The notes under the pieces were generated by a model. That model searched no databases. It was not told the origin of the DNA and saw only the letters and a list, made by a program, of their open reading frames with translations. From Rhodospirillales bacterium (lineage in GTDB: Bacteria; Pseudomonadota; Alphaproteobacteria; Acetobacterales; Acetobacteraceae), in assembly GCA_025362815.1 (NCBI GenBank), contig JANYFG010000039.1, forward strand, positions 1 to 64,000: a stretch of 64,000 bases of DNA. Reading direction: 5' to 3'. Positions 9,010 through 16,999 of the stretch are shown here, piece by piece; within the stretch, counting starts at the first letter, position 1, and every line of letters starts with the position of its first letter. Position numbers and translations under genes: made by a program.

Positions 9010-9801
9010 ATGAGCAAGATCACGCTGGCCCAAGGCTCGGTTGAGGCCGAAAGTTTCGGCACTGGCCCCACCCTCGTGGTGTTCCACTCCCTTCTGGCGG
9101 ACCGCACCAGCTTCGACGCCGTCATTCCCGACCTCGCCGCGCATTTTCGCGTCATCGTGCCGGCGCTGCCCGGGTTCGGCCACTCCGCTCCGGCCCCCGG
9201 CGGTTTGGCCGGCGTTGCGGACCGCATGGCCGAAGCCATCGCGGAATTGGGCGGCAAGGTGGCCTTGCTCGGCAACGGCTATGGCGGCTTCGTGGCGCTG
9301 CAGATGACGCTCCGCGCCCCCCACCTCGTCTCCCGCCTCGTCATCGCGGACGCCGGTGCCGCCTTCTCCGAGCCGGGCCGCGCCGCATTTCGGGGCATGG
9401 CCATGGGCGCCGCCGCAAAGGGGCTGGAGGGCATCGCCGACATCGCCATGCGCCGCCTGTTCTCGCCGGATTTCCACGCTGAAAACCCGGCTCTCGTCGC
9501 CGAACGCCGCGCCATCTTCCTGCAGTCCAACCCGGAGATCGTCATCGCCGCCTGCACCGCGCTGGCCGACATGGACCTTCGCCCGCAGATCCCCGCCATC
9601 GCCATCCCAACCCTTGTGATCGTGGGAGCGCAGGACGAGGCGACGCCACCGGCGATGTCGGAAGAGCTTGCGGAGCTTCTTCCCCACGCCCGGCTGCAGA
9701 TTCTGGACGGCCTTGCTCATGTGCCGCAGTTGCAAGACCCTGCCCGGTTCCTGATGGCGGTTTTGCCATTTTTAAAGCAGAATCAAGATGTTCTTTTGTG
9801 A
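9010..9801 (+). CDS. Alpha/beta hydrolase-fold protein lacking the nucleophile serine
   Basis: A 263-aa protein with a clear alpha/beta-hydrolase fold: strand-loop 'LVVFHSLLADRTSF', 'PALPGFGHS', a late acid 'VGAQDEATPP' and a histidine in 'DGLAHVPQLQDP', much like 3-oxoadipate enol-lactonases. The nucleophile elbow reads 'LLGNGYGGFVA', so the Ser of G-x-S-x-G is Gly (about residue 90). It may be inactive as an esterase, use another mechanism, or act as a binding protein. The last residues 'DVLL' and the TGA come from a repeated intergenic element (9790-9826), so the C-terminus has been rewritten by it. Divergent from the molybdenum hydroxylase. Confidence 0.85.
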   Translation: MSKITLAQGSVEAESFGTGPTLVVFHSLLADRTSFDAVIPDLAAHFRVIVPALPGFGHSAPAPGGLAGVADRMAEAIAELGGKVALLGNGYGGFVALQMTLRAPHLVSRLVIADAGAAFSEPGRAAFRGMAMGAAAKGLEGIADIAMRRLFSPDFHAENPALVAERRAIFLQSNPEIVIAACTALADMDLRPQIPAIAIPTLVIVGAQDEATPPAMSEELAELLPHARLQILDGLAHVPQLQDPARFLMAVLPFLKQNQDVLL

Positions 9802-9826
9802 ACAAAAGAACCAAAAAACTTCATTC
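9790..9826 (+). repeat. AT-rich hairpin element, A module only
   Basis: The 37-bp module starts GTTCTTTTG-TGAA-CAAAAGAAC (9-bp stem) and continues with an A6 tract and CTTCATTC. It lies exactly between two convergent genes: it contains the stop codon of the hydrolase, and its last base is the first base of the deacetylase stop codon. Identical to copies at 15195 and 22797. There is no B module here. A T-rich stretch shortly downstream (GGTTTTTCC) could pair with the A-tract. Probable transcription-end element. Confidence 0.8.
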
Positions 9827-10701
9827 TATACAGGTTTTTCCATCTGCCACCACTGTAAGATTTCCTCTCCGTTCCAGAATACTACCCCCTCGTGGCTTTT
9901 GGCGTAGTCATATACCTGTTCCAGATACTTGATCCGGTGCGGCACACCTGAAATATAGGGGTGAATTGCAATCGCCATGATCTTCGCCCGCTCGGCTCCC
10001 TCCAGATACAGCCGGTCGAAATAATCCTGACACCTGGTTGCCCAATACGGGCTTTCGTGATGCTGGATCAGCATCGTTGGAATATCGTTCAACTCGGCGG
10101 TGTAGGGCAGGGTCACCAACGGGCCGTTTTCGGTGTGGATCTCCGAAGGCTCGTCGTCCCAGATCCAGTCGCCGATATACTTCACCCCCGCCGCGGCCAG
10201 CAGTTCCGGCGTCTCCAGCGTCTGCGTCAGACCCGGCCCCAGCCACCCCACCGGGCGCTTGCCGGTGAAGCTTTCCAGATAATCCAGCGACCGATGGATC
10301 ATGCCCTTCTGATCCGCGATCTGATGGATCGGGCCCTGGTCCCAGCAATGCCCCATGAACTCCCATCCCGCATCGCGCGCCGCCTGCGCCACGCGTGGAT
10401 AATCCTGACAAACCCGTGCATTGACCGACAACGTTGGCCGAATGCCGTGTTTGCCGAACAGATCGAAGAACCGCCACACCCCCACCCGCATGCCATACTC
10501 GTGCCACGCCCAGTTTGGCACGTCCGGCAACAGCGATTGCCCCATCGGCGGCGACAGGATCTGGCGCGGCATCGGCCGCCCGATGTCCCACACTTCGAGA
10601 TTGACGATCGACCACACCACCACACGCGCGCCGCCTGGCAGCTTCAACGGCGGGCGGTCCACGATGGCGGAGTAGGGGGCCCGGTCACGCGGCTGCATCA
10701 T
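9826..10701 (-). CDS. Polysaccharide deacetylase family (NodB-fold) hydrolase
   Basis: A 291-aa cytoplasmic protein without a signal peptide, related to the polysaccharide deacetylase/allantoinase (PuuE-like) branch. Seen are 'RVVVWSIVNLEVWD' near the start, 'YGMRVGVWRFFDLFGKHGIRPTLSVNA', 'EFMGHCWDQ' and 'IAIHPYISG', which correspond to the strands and metal-site histidines of the barrel. In this branch the substrates are usually amides or cyclic ureides, not polysaccharide. It lies 46 bp downstream of a LysR gene on the same strand. The divergent NitT/TauT importer may bring in its substrate. The family assignment is firm; the reaction is not known. Confidence 0.82.
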   Translation of the reverse strand: MMQPRDRAPYSAIVDRPPLKLPGGARVVVWSIVNLEVWDIGRPMPRQILSPPMGQSLLPDVPNWAWHEYGMRVGVWRFFDLFGKHGIRPTLSVNARVCQDYPRVAQAARDAGWEFMGHCWDQGPIHQIADQKGMIHRSLDYLESFTGKRPVGWLGPGLTQTLETPELLAAAGVKYIGDWIWDDEPSEIHTENGPLVTLPYTAELNDIPTMLIQHHESPYWATRCQDYFDRLYLEGAERAKIMAIAIHPYISGVPHRIKYLEQVYDYAKSHEGVVFWNGEEILQWWQMEKPV

Positions 10702-10747
10702 CGTCGTATCCCTTCGCTGATCCGCCGATCACGCACCCGCCGGGCGC

Positions 10748-11668
10748 TTACGTCAACTCGCCCCAGCTTGCGTTCACCCGCCCGGTCTCCTCCTCCAACA
10801 CCGCCAGAAACGCGGCCGTTGCCGGCTCCAACGGGCGCTTGGAAGGCTCGATCAACATCAGATCCACCGACAGGCTCGGCCCGCTCAGCACCCCCACTGT
10901 CCATCGCCCACCGGCGCGCTCATCGGCCATCATCACACCCGGCACCACGGTCAGCCAATCGCTCTGCCCCACCAGGTCCAAGGCGCCGAGCATCGCGTCC
11001 AGTTCCATGATCCGCTCGATCCGCACGCCGTTCGCCGCGATGTAGGCGTCCAGACTTTGCCTGCGCGCGTTCTGAATGCCCGGCAGCACCAGCTTCAGCG
11101 GCCCCAGATCGGCCATTCGAACCGGCGCCCGGTGCACCAGGCCTCGTCCGGTCGCGGCCACCAGAACCTCCGGCGTGCGCCCGAACATTCGGCTGCGCAG
11201 CCCGGCACCCACCGGCCCCTGCGGCACCACCGCGAACGCCAGCGCGCCCGCCCGCACACGCTCCGTCAGCACGAAGCTGTAGGCCTCCACGATCCGAACG
11301 GACACGTTGGGGTGCAGCGTGGTGTAGCGCGCCAGGGCCGGCGCCAGCGCGCACCGCGTCATCGATGGCATCAACCCCACCACCACCTCGCCCTCCAGGC
11401 TTTGTCCGAAGCCGCGCATCGCCTGCGCCGCCGCCGCGTGCGCCCGCAGAACCTCCACGCAATGCCGGTAGAATTCCTGTCCGGCCGGCGTGGGCACGAT
11501 CGCACCCGGCGATCGCTCGAACAGCCGCACCCCGAACCGATCCTCCAGCTTGCGCACATGCTGCGACACGCCCGACTGCGTGGCATGTTCCCGCCGCGCC
11601 GCCGCGGTGAAGCTGCGCTCTTCATAGGCGGCCGCGAACAGGCGTATTTCCGGGGGTGCATCCAGCAT
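10748..11668 (-). CDS. LysR family transcriptional regulator
   Basis: A 306-aa LysR-type regulator. The N-terminal winged helix is clear ('FAAAYEERSFTAAARREHATQSGVSQHVRKLE', then 'FGVRLFERS' and 'PTPAGQEFY'), followed by a type-2 periplasmic-binding-like effector domain from about residue 95. It is divergent from the NitT/TauT importer and 46 bp upstream of the deacetylase, so it most likely controls both. A TATC-N9-GATA inverted repeat with the LysR T-N11-A arrangement lies at 11704-11720 in the shared intergenic region. The co-inducer is unknown. Confidence 0.92.
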   Translation of the reverse strand: MLDAPPEIRLFAAAYEERSFTAAARREHATQSGVSQHVRKLEDRFGVRLFERSPGAIVPTPAGQEFYRHCVEVLRAHAAAAQAMRGFGQSLEGEVVVGLMPSMTRCALAPALARYTTLHPNVSVRIVEAYSFVLTERVRAGALAFAVVPQGPVGAGLRSRMFGRTPEVLVAATGRGLVHRAPVRMADLGPLKLVLPGIQNARRQSLDAYIAANGVRIERIMELDAMLGALDLVGQSDWLTVVPGVMMADERAGGRWTVGVLSGPSLSVDLMLIEPSKRPLEPATAAFLAVLEEETGRVNASWGELT

Positions 11669-11703
11669 GGCATCAACCTGGGTAATGGATCACGCCAGAT
11701 CCT

Positions 11704-11720
11704 ATCACTTCCATGGATAA
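11704..11720. promoter_or_regulatory. Candidate LysR-binding site
   Basis: TATC-ACTTCCATG-GATA is a perfect 4-bp inverted repeat with 9-bp spacing and fits the T-N11-A rule for LysR-type regulators. It is the best dyad in the 171-bp divergent region between the LysR gene and the NitT/TauT binding-protein gene. Prediction only. Confidence 0.4.
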
Positions 11721-11839
11721 CCACATCGACCTATTTGCCCTTGCGCCCCCGCGGTGGAGGCCTTCTACTGCTGGAAGTAGGTCAGTTGATAAATAGAGCG
11801 CCCAAGCCACTGGCGAAGGGCGCCGCACCGGGGGACGCC

Positions 11840-12862
11840 ATGCTGCGCTCAATACGCGGATTGCTGTTCGGTTTCGCTGTTCTGGCCTTGGTCACAGGCA
11901 CGGGCACATCCACGGCCGCTGCCGACCCGCTGAAAATCAAGGTGGGTTGGAGCACGATGCCCGGCCACATGATCCCGGTGCTGTTCGCCAACAACAAGGG
12001 CCTGCGCCACTACGGGCAATCCTACACCGTGGAGCCCATCCTGTTCCGCGGCTCCGCCCCGCAGCTGACGGCACTCGCCGCCGGCGAGATCGACATGATC
12101 GCCTCATCGCCCGCCACCATGGCGCTCGCCGTGCTCAATGCCGGGCTCGATGTGCGTGTGGTGGCCGACATCATCCAGGACGGCGTGCCCGGCCACCACT
12201 CCGAAACCTGGGTCGTGCTGGCCGACAGCGGCATCACCACCGCCGCTCAGCTCAAGGGCAAACGCATCGCCACCAACGCCATCGGCTCCGCGTCCGACAC
12301 CGCCATGCGCGCCATGATGCTGAAATCCAACCTGCAGGACCGGCGCGACTACATCACCATCCAGGCCGCGTTTCCCAGCATGCTGGCTTTGCTCGACGAG
12401 AAGAAGGTGGATGCTGCGCCCATCCTGATGCCCGACCTCACGGAGGTTCTGAAGAACCCCAAATACCGCGCGCTTTTTCAGGCCAAGGATGCCTGGGGCC
12501 GGTCTGATCTTGTGTTCCTTTTGGGGCAGGCCGACTTCATCGCAAAGAACCGCGCCGCCGTGCAAGATTTCGTGGAAGACTACGTGCGCGCCAACCGCTG
12601 GTTCGCCGACCCCGCCAATCGCGCCGAGGCTCTCAAGATCATTGCGGACTACATGAAGATCAAGCCCGCGCAGCTCGGTCATTTGTATACCGAAAACGAT
12701 TACTTCCGTGACCCCTACGGCATGCCCGACTATCCCTCCCTGCAAAGCGCCATCGACATCGCGCACGACGCCGGCATCCTGCCTGATACGATCAGCGTGA
12801 AAAAATACTCGGACACGAGCCTGATCGACGAAGCGCGCAAGCGCATCATCGCCGCGCCATGA
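11840..12862 (+). CDS. NitT/TauT-type ABC transporter substrate-binding protein
   Basis: A 340-aa periplasmic binding protein of the SsuA/TauA/NMT1 type. The ORF track extends 260 codons upstream, but the real start is the ATG at 11840 with GGGGGA before it and a signal peptide (hydrophobic 'GLLFGFAVLALVTGTG', cleavage near 'TAAA'). Family features include 'IKVGWSTMPGHMIPVLF', 'LTALAAGEIDMIASSPATMALA' and 'LKGKRIATNAIGSASD'. First gene of a four-gene importer with ATPase and two permeases, ATGA-overlapping the ATPase. Ligands in this family include sulfonates, nitrate, pyrimidines and phthalate-like acids; the actual one is unknown. Confidence 0.9.
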   Translation: MLRSIRGLLFGFAVLALVTGTGTSTAAADPLKIKVGWSTMPGHMIPVLFANNKGLRHYGQSYTVEPILFRGSAPQLTALAAGEIDMIASSPATMALAVLNAGLDVRVVADIIQDGVPGHHSETWVVLADSGITTAAQLKGKRIATNAIGSASDTAMRAMMLKSNLQDRRDYITIQAAFPSMLALLDEKKVDAAPILMPDLTEVLKNPKYRALFQAKDAWGRSDLVFLLGQADFIAKNRAAVQDFVEDYVRANRWFADPANRAEALKIIADYMKIKPAQLGHLYTENDYFRDPYGMPDYPSLQSAIDIAHDAGILPDTISVKKYSDTSLIDEARKRIIAAP

Positions 12863-13653
12863 ACGACGGCGTCGGGATCGAGATCGAGCGGGTCACGCAC
12901 GGCTACACACCCAAGCGCGGCCGGCCGATGGTGGCGCTGGACGATATCTCGCTGTCCATCCCGGCGCATGAGTTCCACGCGCTGCTCGGCCCCAGCGGCT
13001 GCGGCAAAAGCACGCTGCTGTTTCTCATCGGCGGCTTTCAGAAGATCCAGCAAGGCCGCATTCACACCGCGCACGGCGATGTCTGTGCGCCCGGTCCCGA
13101 TCGCGGCATCGTCTTTCAGAATTTCGCGCTGTTTCCGTGGAAGACGGTGATCGAGAACGTGCGTTACGGGCTCGAGAAGAAAGGCATCAAAGGCTCCGAG
13201 GCCGAACAGACCGCAAAGCACTTCATCGACCTCGTCCACCTCAACGGTTTCGAGAGGTCCTACCCCGCGCAACTCTCCGGCGGCATGCAGCAACGCGCCG
13301 CCATCGCCCGCACTTTGGCCATCGACCCCGACATCTTGTTGATGGACGAACCGTTCGGCGCGCTCGATGCCCAAACCCGCCGCATCATGCAGGAAGAGCT
13401 TCTTGCCATCTGGCGCGCCACCCGCAAAACCGTGGTGTTCGTCACCCACGATGTGGCCGAGGCCGTGTATCTCGCCGACACCATTTCCGTGATGTCCGCG
13501 AGACCCGGCCGCATCAAACGTCTGGTGCACGCTTCGTTCAACCGTAGCGAGGATACCGCCGTTTTTAAAAGCCCTGAATTCACCGACATGGTTGAGCACG
13601 TGTGGGACATGGTGCGCGACGAGGTGGACGAAGCCCGGCGGCAAGGGCACTGA
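12859..13653 (+). CDS. NitT/TauT-type ABC transporter ATP-binding protein
   Basis: A 264-aa ATPase with Walker A 'GPSGCGKST', Q-loop 'VFQNFALFPWKTV', signature 'LSGGMQQRAAIARTL', Walker B 'ILLMDEPFGALD' and the H-loop 'VTHDVAEAVYLAD'. The 'FPWKTVIENV' wording is characteristic of SsuB/TauB/NrtD-type subunits. The start overlaps the upstream stop (ATGA). It energises the two permeases encoded downstream. Confidence 0.93.
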   Translation: MNDGVGIEIERVTHGYTPKRGRPMVALDDISLSIPAHEFHALLGPSGCGKSTLLFLIGGFQKIQQGRIHTAHGDVCAPGPDRGIVFQNFALFPWKTVIENVRYGLEKKGIKGSEAEQTAKHFIDLVHLNGFERSYPAQLSGGMQQRAAIARTLAIDPDILLMDEPFGALDAQTRRIMQEELLAIWRATRKTVVFVTHDVAEAVYLADTISVMSARPGRIKRLVHASFNRSEDTAVFKSPEFTDMVEHVWDMVRDEVDEARRQGH

Positions 13654-13654
13654 C

Positions 13655-14422
13655 ATGACGGCCGCGCGCATCGACCGGATCATCGCGGGCATGATCGGCT
13701 ACCTGCCGCTCGTGATCCTGGCGCTGATCTGGGAGGCGACCACGCGTCTCGGCCTCGTCTCGCCCCGCATGCTGCCGCGCTTCTCAGACGTGCTCGGCGC
13801 CTTTCTCGATCTGCTCCAAAGCGGGGAGCTGCTCACCAACGCCATCGCATCGCTGCGCCGCGCGTTGATCGGCTTCGCAATCGCCGTCTGCACCGGCACC
13901 ACGCTCGGCGCCGGCATGGCGCTGGTGCCCTGGATCCGCGCGGCGCTCGACCCGATCGTGCAGATCTTCTATCCCCTGCCGAAATCCGCGCTGATCCCAC
14001 TTGTTCTTGTGTGGTTTGGCCTCGGCGATACGTCCAAGACCTTTCTGGTGTTCCTTGGCTGCCTGCTGCCGATGATCCTCAGCACCTATAACGGCATGCG
14101 CGGCGTGGACCCCTTACTCGCGTGGTCGGCCCGCAGCCTTGGCGCATCGCGCTTCGACGTTGTGCGCGAAATCATGCTCCCGGCCGCGCTGCCGCAGATC
14201 CTCACCGGCCTGCGCACCACCATCGCCTTCATGTTCCTTCTGATGGTGTCATCGGAGTTGGTGATCGCCACCAACGGCCTCGGCTACATGATCGGCGCCT
14301 TCGGAGACCAGGGCAGTTACCCCGCCATGTTCGCCACCATCCTCGTCGTCACCGCCCTGGGCTTCGCCGCCGACCGTGCTTTTCTGGCGCTGACCGACCA
14401 CCTGTTGCGTTGGCGTGCCTGA
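13655..14422 (+). CDS. NitT/TauT-type ABC transporter permease (first)
   Basis: A 255-aa inner-membrane permease of the SsuC/TauC type, with 'WEATTRLGLVSPRMLPRFSDV' at the N-terminus and the ATPase-contact loop 'EIMLPAALPQILTGLRT'. The ATG at 13655 lies one base after the ATPase stop; the ORF-track start at 13592 is inside the ATPase gene. Six or so membrane helices. Its stop overlaps the start of a second permease, so the channel is probably a heterodimer, which is less usual than the homodimer of SsuC. Confidence 0.92.
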   Translation: MTAARIDRIIAGMIGYLPLVILALIWEATTRLGLVSPRMLPRFSDVLGAFLDLLQSGELLTNAIASLRRALIGFAIAVCTGTTLGAGMALVPWIRAALDPIVQIFYPLPKSALIPLVLVWFGLGDTSKTFLVFLGCLLPMILSTYNGMRGVDPLLAWSARSLGASRFDVVREIMLPAALPQILTGLRTTIAFMFLLMVSSELVIATNGLGYMIGAFGDQGSYPAMFATILVVTALGFAADRAFLALTDHLLRWRA

Positions 14423-15186
14423 TGGGTGTGCTGCGCCTTGTGCTCAGGATGTCCCCGGTCCTGGCACTTCTGGCGATCTGGTACATCGCCACATCGCTCG
14501 GCATGATCAAGCCGTTTCTGCTGCCGGCGCCGCAGACTGTCGCCATGCGCTTGTGGCGCGACATCGCAACCGGGCAGTTCGCGCTGAACGCCGGGCTCAC
14601 CATGTATCGGGCGCTGATGGGCTTTGCCATCGCCTGCCTCATCGGCGTGCCCGCCGGCATGTTGATCGCGTCGGACCGCACGGTGCGATGGTTCTGCGAG
14701 CCGTTGATCTCCGTGGGCTTTCCCATGCCCAAGATCGCGTTCCTGCCTGTGTTCATGTTGTGGTTCGGCGTCTACGATCTTTCCAAAATCGTGATGGTCA
14801 GCTTCGCCGCCATCTTCACCGTCGTGGCCGCCGCCGAAGCCGGCACACGCGGCGTGGACCGTGTGCTGCTCTGGTCCGCCCGCAGCATGGGCGCCAGCCG
14901 GGCCGCGGTGTTCTGGGACGTGATCCTGCCCGCCGCCATGCCGCAGTTTTTGACCGGCATTCAGATCGCGCTGCCTGTGTCGCTCATCACGGCGGTCGCG
15001 GCCGAAATGCTGATGGGCGGGGCCGGGCTGGGCGGCGCCATGCTGGCCGCCGGCAACTACGCCGATAGTCCGGGCGTGTTCGCCGGGATCGTTGAGACCT
15101 CCTTGGTCGGGCTGCTTGCCGTGGGCGGTATGACGCAGTTGCGGCGGCGGCTGCTTCGTTGGCATCCAGAGTTTAATCCTCGGTAG
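14422..15186 (+). CDS. NitT/TauT-type ABC transporter permease (second)
   Basis: A 254-aa paralogue of the preceding permease, starting at ATG 14422 where it overlaps the upstream TGA. 'WYIATSLGMIKPFLLPAPQTV' and the coupling loop 'DVILPAAMPQFLTGIQIALPVS' identify the family. Two non-identical permeases with one ATPase and one binding protein form a complete importer. A hairpin A-module begins nine bases after the stop and may end the transcript. Confidence 0.92.
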   Translation: MGVLRLVLRMSPVLALLAIWYIATSLGMIKPFLLPAPQTVAMRLWRDIATGQFALNAGLTMYRALMGFAIACLIGVPAGMLIASDRTVRWFCEPLISVGFPMPKIAFLPVFMLWFGVYDLSKIVMVSFAAIFTVVAAAEAGTRGVDRVLLWSARSMGASRAAVFWDVILPAAMPQFLTGIQIALPVSLITAVAAEMLMGGAGLGGAMLAAGNYADSPGVFAGIVETSLVGLLAVGGMTQLRRRLLRWHPEFNPR

Positions 15187-15194
15187 GCGAAGAA

Positions 15195-15231
15195 GTTCTT
15201 TTGTGAACAAAAGAACCAAAAAACTTCATTC
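15195..15231 (+). repeat. AT-rich hairpin element, A module only
   Basis: Identical 37-bp A module (GTTCTTTTG-TGAA-CAAAAGAAC, A-tract, CTTCATTC), nine bases after the stop of the NitT/TauT operon. Here the next gene is in the same direction, so it separates operons. The ORF-track start of the next gene (GTG 15203) falls inside this repeat and is not credible. Confidence 0.8.
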
Positions 15232-15244
15232 GGTCAGGTGCGTT

Positions 15245-15742
15245 ATGCGGATATTTTACGGTTTGGGACGACTTCCGCAGACCCTGGATTTGGATGACCC
15301 ACGACTGCCTTGTATTGAACTTGGCACGTTGCCCCTGCGGCTCAACACGATGAAACTTCCGCTTGCCGCGTGGGCTGAAATCGCGCCTGGCCATGCCGCC
15401 CGATGGACCGCCCTGGAATCCTGGCTGCATCGCGACTGCGGTGATTACAACAAGGCCCTGCGGCGCGCCGTGTCCGCCTACCTCGGCGAGATCGCAGCCG
15501 AGATCCACACGCATGACGCCGCACTACGCCGGCTTCTTGCGCCGTTCGATGGTTTCTACACCCCGCAGGACTGGTCCTGGTCGGCCCTGCGCCCGCTGCC
15601 CCGCGCCTGGTGGCAGAGCGGCGACGACTGGCACCACGCCGACCTCGCCTACTGGGACGGCACGTGCGTGCTGACACACGCGCCGTCGCTGGCCGCGTTC
15701 TGGGCGGGCGAAACACTGCCCCGGAGCCCGTTCCGTCGCTGA
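15245..15742 (+). CDS. Hypothetical protein
   Basis: A 165-aa protein I do not recognise. The ATG at 15245 is preferred over the ORF-track GTG, which lies in the repeat; AGGTG precedes it weakly. It is soluble-looking, rich in Trp and Leu, with a central helical segment ('YNKALRRAVSAYLGEIAAEIHTHDAALRRLL') and a Trp-rich C-terminal third ('DWSWSALRPLPRAWW'), and has no signal peptide or membrane helix. Codon use resembles the neighbours, and the frame is long for a random ORF, so I treat it as real. Its stop is only three bases from the stop of the convergent LVIVD gene. Confidence 0.6.
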   Translation: MRIFYGLGRLPQTLDLDDPRLPCIELGTLPLRLNTMKLPLAAWAEIAPGHAARWTALESWLHRDCGDYNKALRRAVSAYLGEIAAEIHTHDAALRRLLAPFDGFYTPQDWSWSALRPLPRAWWQSGDDWHHADLAYWDGTCVLTHAPSLAAFWAGETLPRSPFRR

Positions 15743-15743
15743 A

Positions 15744-16949
15744 TCAGATGGTCATCTCCATCGTGTAAAGCCCGCCGTTGAACCGGTCGGCGGCGTAGAT
15801 GATGCGGTTCTCGTCGACATAGACGTCGTTGATCTGAATGGCCTTCTGCGCTTCCGTCGGGCCGGATGGGACGTAGTGCGCGATCTCCTTGGGCTGGAAC
15901 GGATCGCTGATATCGTGCACGCGCACGCCACCGTTGAAATAGGTGCCGAACAGCACCGTGTCTGACCGGAATGACGGGCCGGGGCGGTTCTCGTGCAGGT
16001 TATGCGCGCCATATCGCCCACCGCGATACGCGTGTTCCTCGATCGGCGGCAGGGGAAGGGTGCTGATGGGAACGAGGTTGTTTTCCATTCGCGCATCGAG
16101 AAGCCACACGAGCTTGGGCCAATCCTCCCCATCGTCGCGCACGCATTCGTCGGACACCACGATCAGGTCCCGGTCGAACAACGGCATCGCGGTGTGCGTG
16201 AAGCCCGGGAAGGGTGGATGCGGATTCCAATGCGCAACCATCTTGGGTGCCGACAGCTCCGAGATATCGAGGATGATGGCCCCACCATCGAGATATCCCA
16301 CATAGGCCCGGTTTGGATGCTCCGGATACACGTTGGTGTTGTGCGCGCGCCACCCGCTGTCGAATTTCGGATGCCGGGGCGGCGGGGGTGCGCTGTCTCC
16401 CACTGCGGTGCCTGGAAACCACCACCGGCTGATTTCACGGGGCCTGGTGGGATCGCTGACATCGATGGCGCGGAAGGGCTGGTCGTCCAGCAGGTTGTAC
16501 GGCGTGAAATCCGGTGCCCCACCGGCGAAATACACCGTTTTGCCGTCGATGAACCACACCTGGTGCACGCCCCGCGAACACGGCCCCGAACAATCGAAAA
16601 ATCCGATCGCGCGCGGATTTTCGGGGTCTGAAATGTCAAACATCTCGACGCCCGCCGGCTGCAATCCATGCGTGCTGGTCTGATATGCTACTGCCATCAG
16701 GTCGCCGCAGACCTCCAGCGAGTTCGACCGCACATTGCGATGCGGCAATTCCGTCTGGCAGATCACGCGCGGCCTGGCGGGGTCTGTCACATCCACACCG
16801 GTGAAATTCTTCGGCGCCGATTCATGCGCCAGCCACAGGATGCGACGGCCATTCTTGAGCTGCATGCTCATGCCTTCCCCAATCCCGCCGAAACCCGCGA
16901 GCGGATCATGCGAAATCAACCGCATGTTCAGCGATTCCGGTTGCGCCAT
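15744..16949 (-). CDS. LVIVD-repeat beta-propeller protein
   Basis: A 401-aa protein composed of repeated blades of the LVIVD type: 'GVDVTDPARPRVI', 'GVEMFDISDPENPRAIGF', 'AIDVSDPTRPREIS', 'AIILDISELSAPKMV' and 'GVRVHDISDPFQPKEIA' recur at regular spacing. This predicts a beta-propeller, generally a binding or scaffold fold. No signal peptide is evident. The start at 16949 is the second of two close ATGs; GGGAG is nine bases upstream of it but abuts the first. It is divergent from the CobW-type GTPase across about 50 bp. No enzymatic role can be assigned. Confidence 0.8.
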   Translation of the reverse strand: MAQPESLNMRLISHDPLAGFGGIGEGMSMQLKNGRRILWLAHESAPKNFTGVDVTDPARPRVICQTELPHRNVRSNSLEVCGDLMAVAYQTSTHGLQPAGVEMFDISDPENPRAIGFFDCSGPCSRGVHQVWFIDGKTVYFAGGAPDFTPYNLLDDQPFRAIDVSDPTRPREISRWWFPGTAVGDSAPPPPRHPKFDSGWRAHNTNVYPEHPNRAYVGYLDGGAIILDISELSAPKMVAHWNPHPPFPGFTHTAMPLFDRDLIVVSDECVRDDGEDWPKLVWLLDARMENNLVPISTLPLPPIEEHAYRGGRYGAHNLHENRPGPSFRSDTVLFGTYFNGGVRVHDISDPFQPKEIAHYVPSGPTEAQKAIQINDVYVDENRIIYAADRFNGGLYTMEMTI

Positions 16950-16999
16950 GGATGCCATCTCCCGTTTATGTTCTTTCCAGCATGACGCAGGGGTGGGGC

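Noticed and set aside
6668-9013. 781-codon plus-strand ORF
   Set aside because: Shadow of the molybdenum hydroxylase gene on the other strand; Arg/His-rich composition typical of an antisense frame, and no family motif.
15203-15244. GTG start of the hypothetical gene inside the repeat
   Set aside because: The 14 residues are repeat sequence; the ATG at 15245 is more reasonable.
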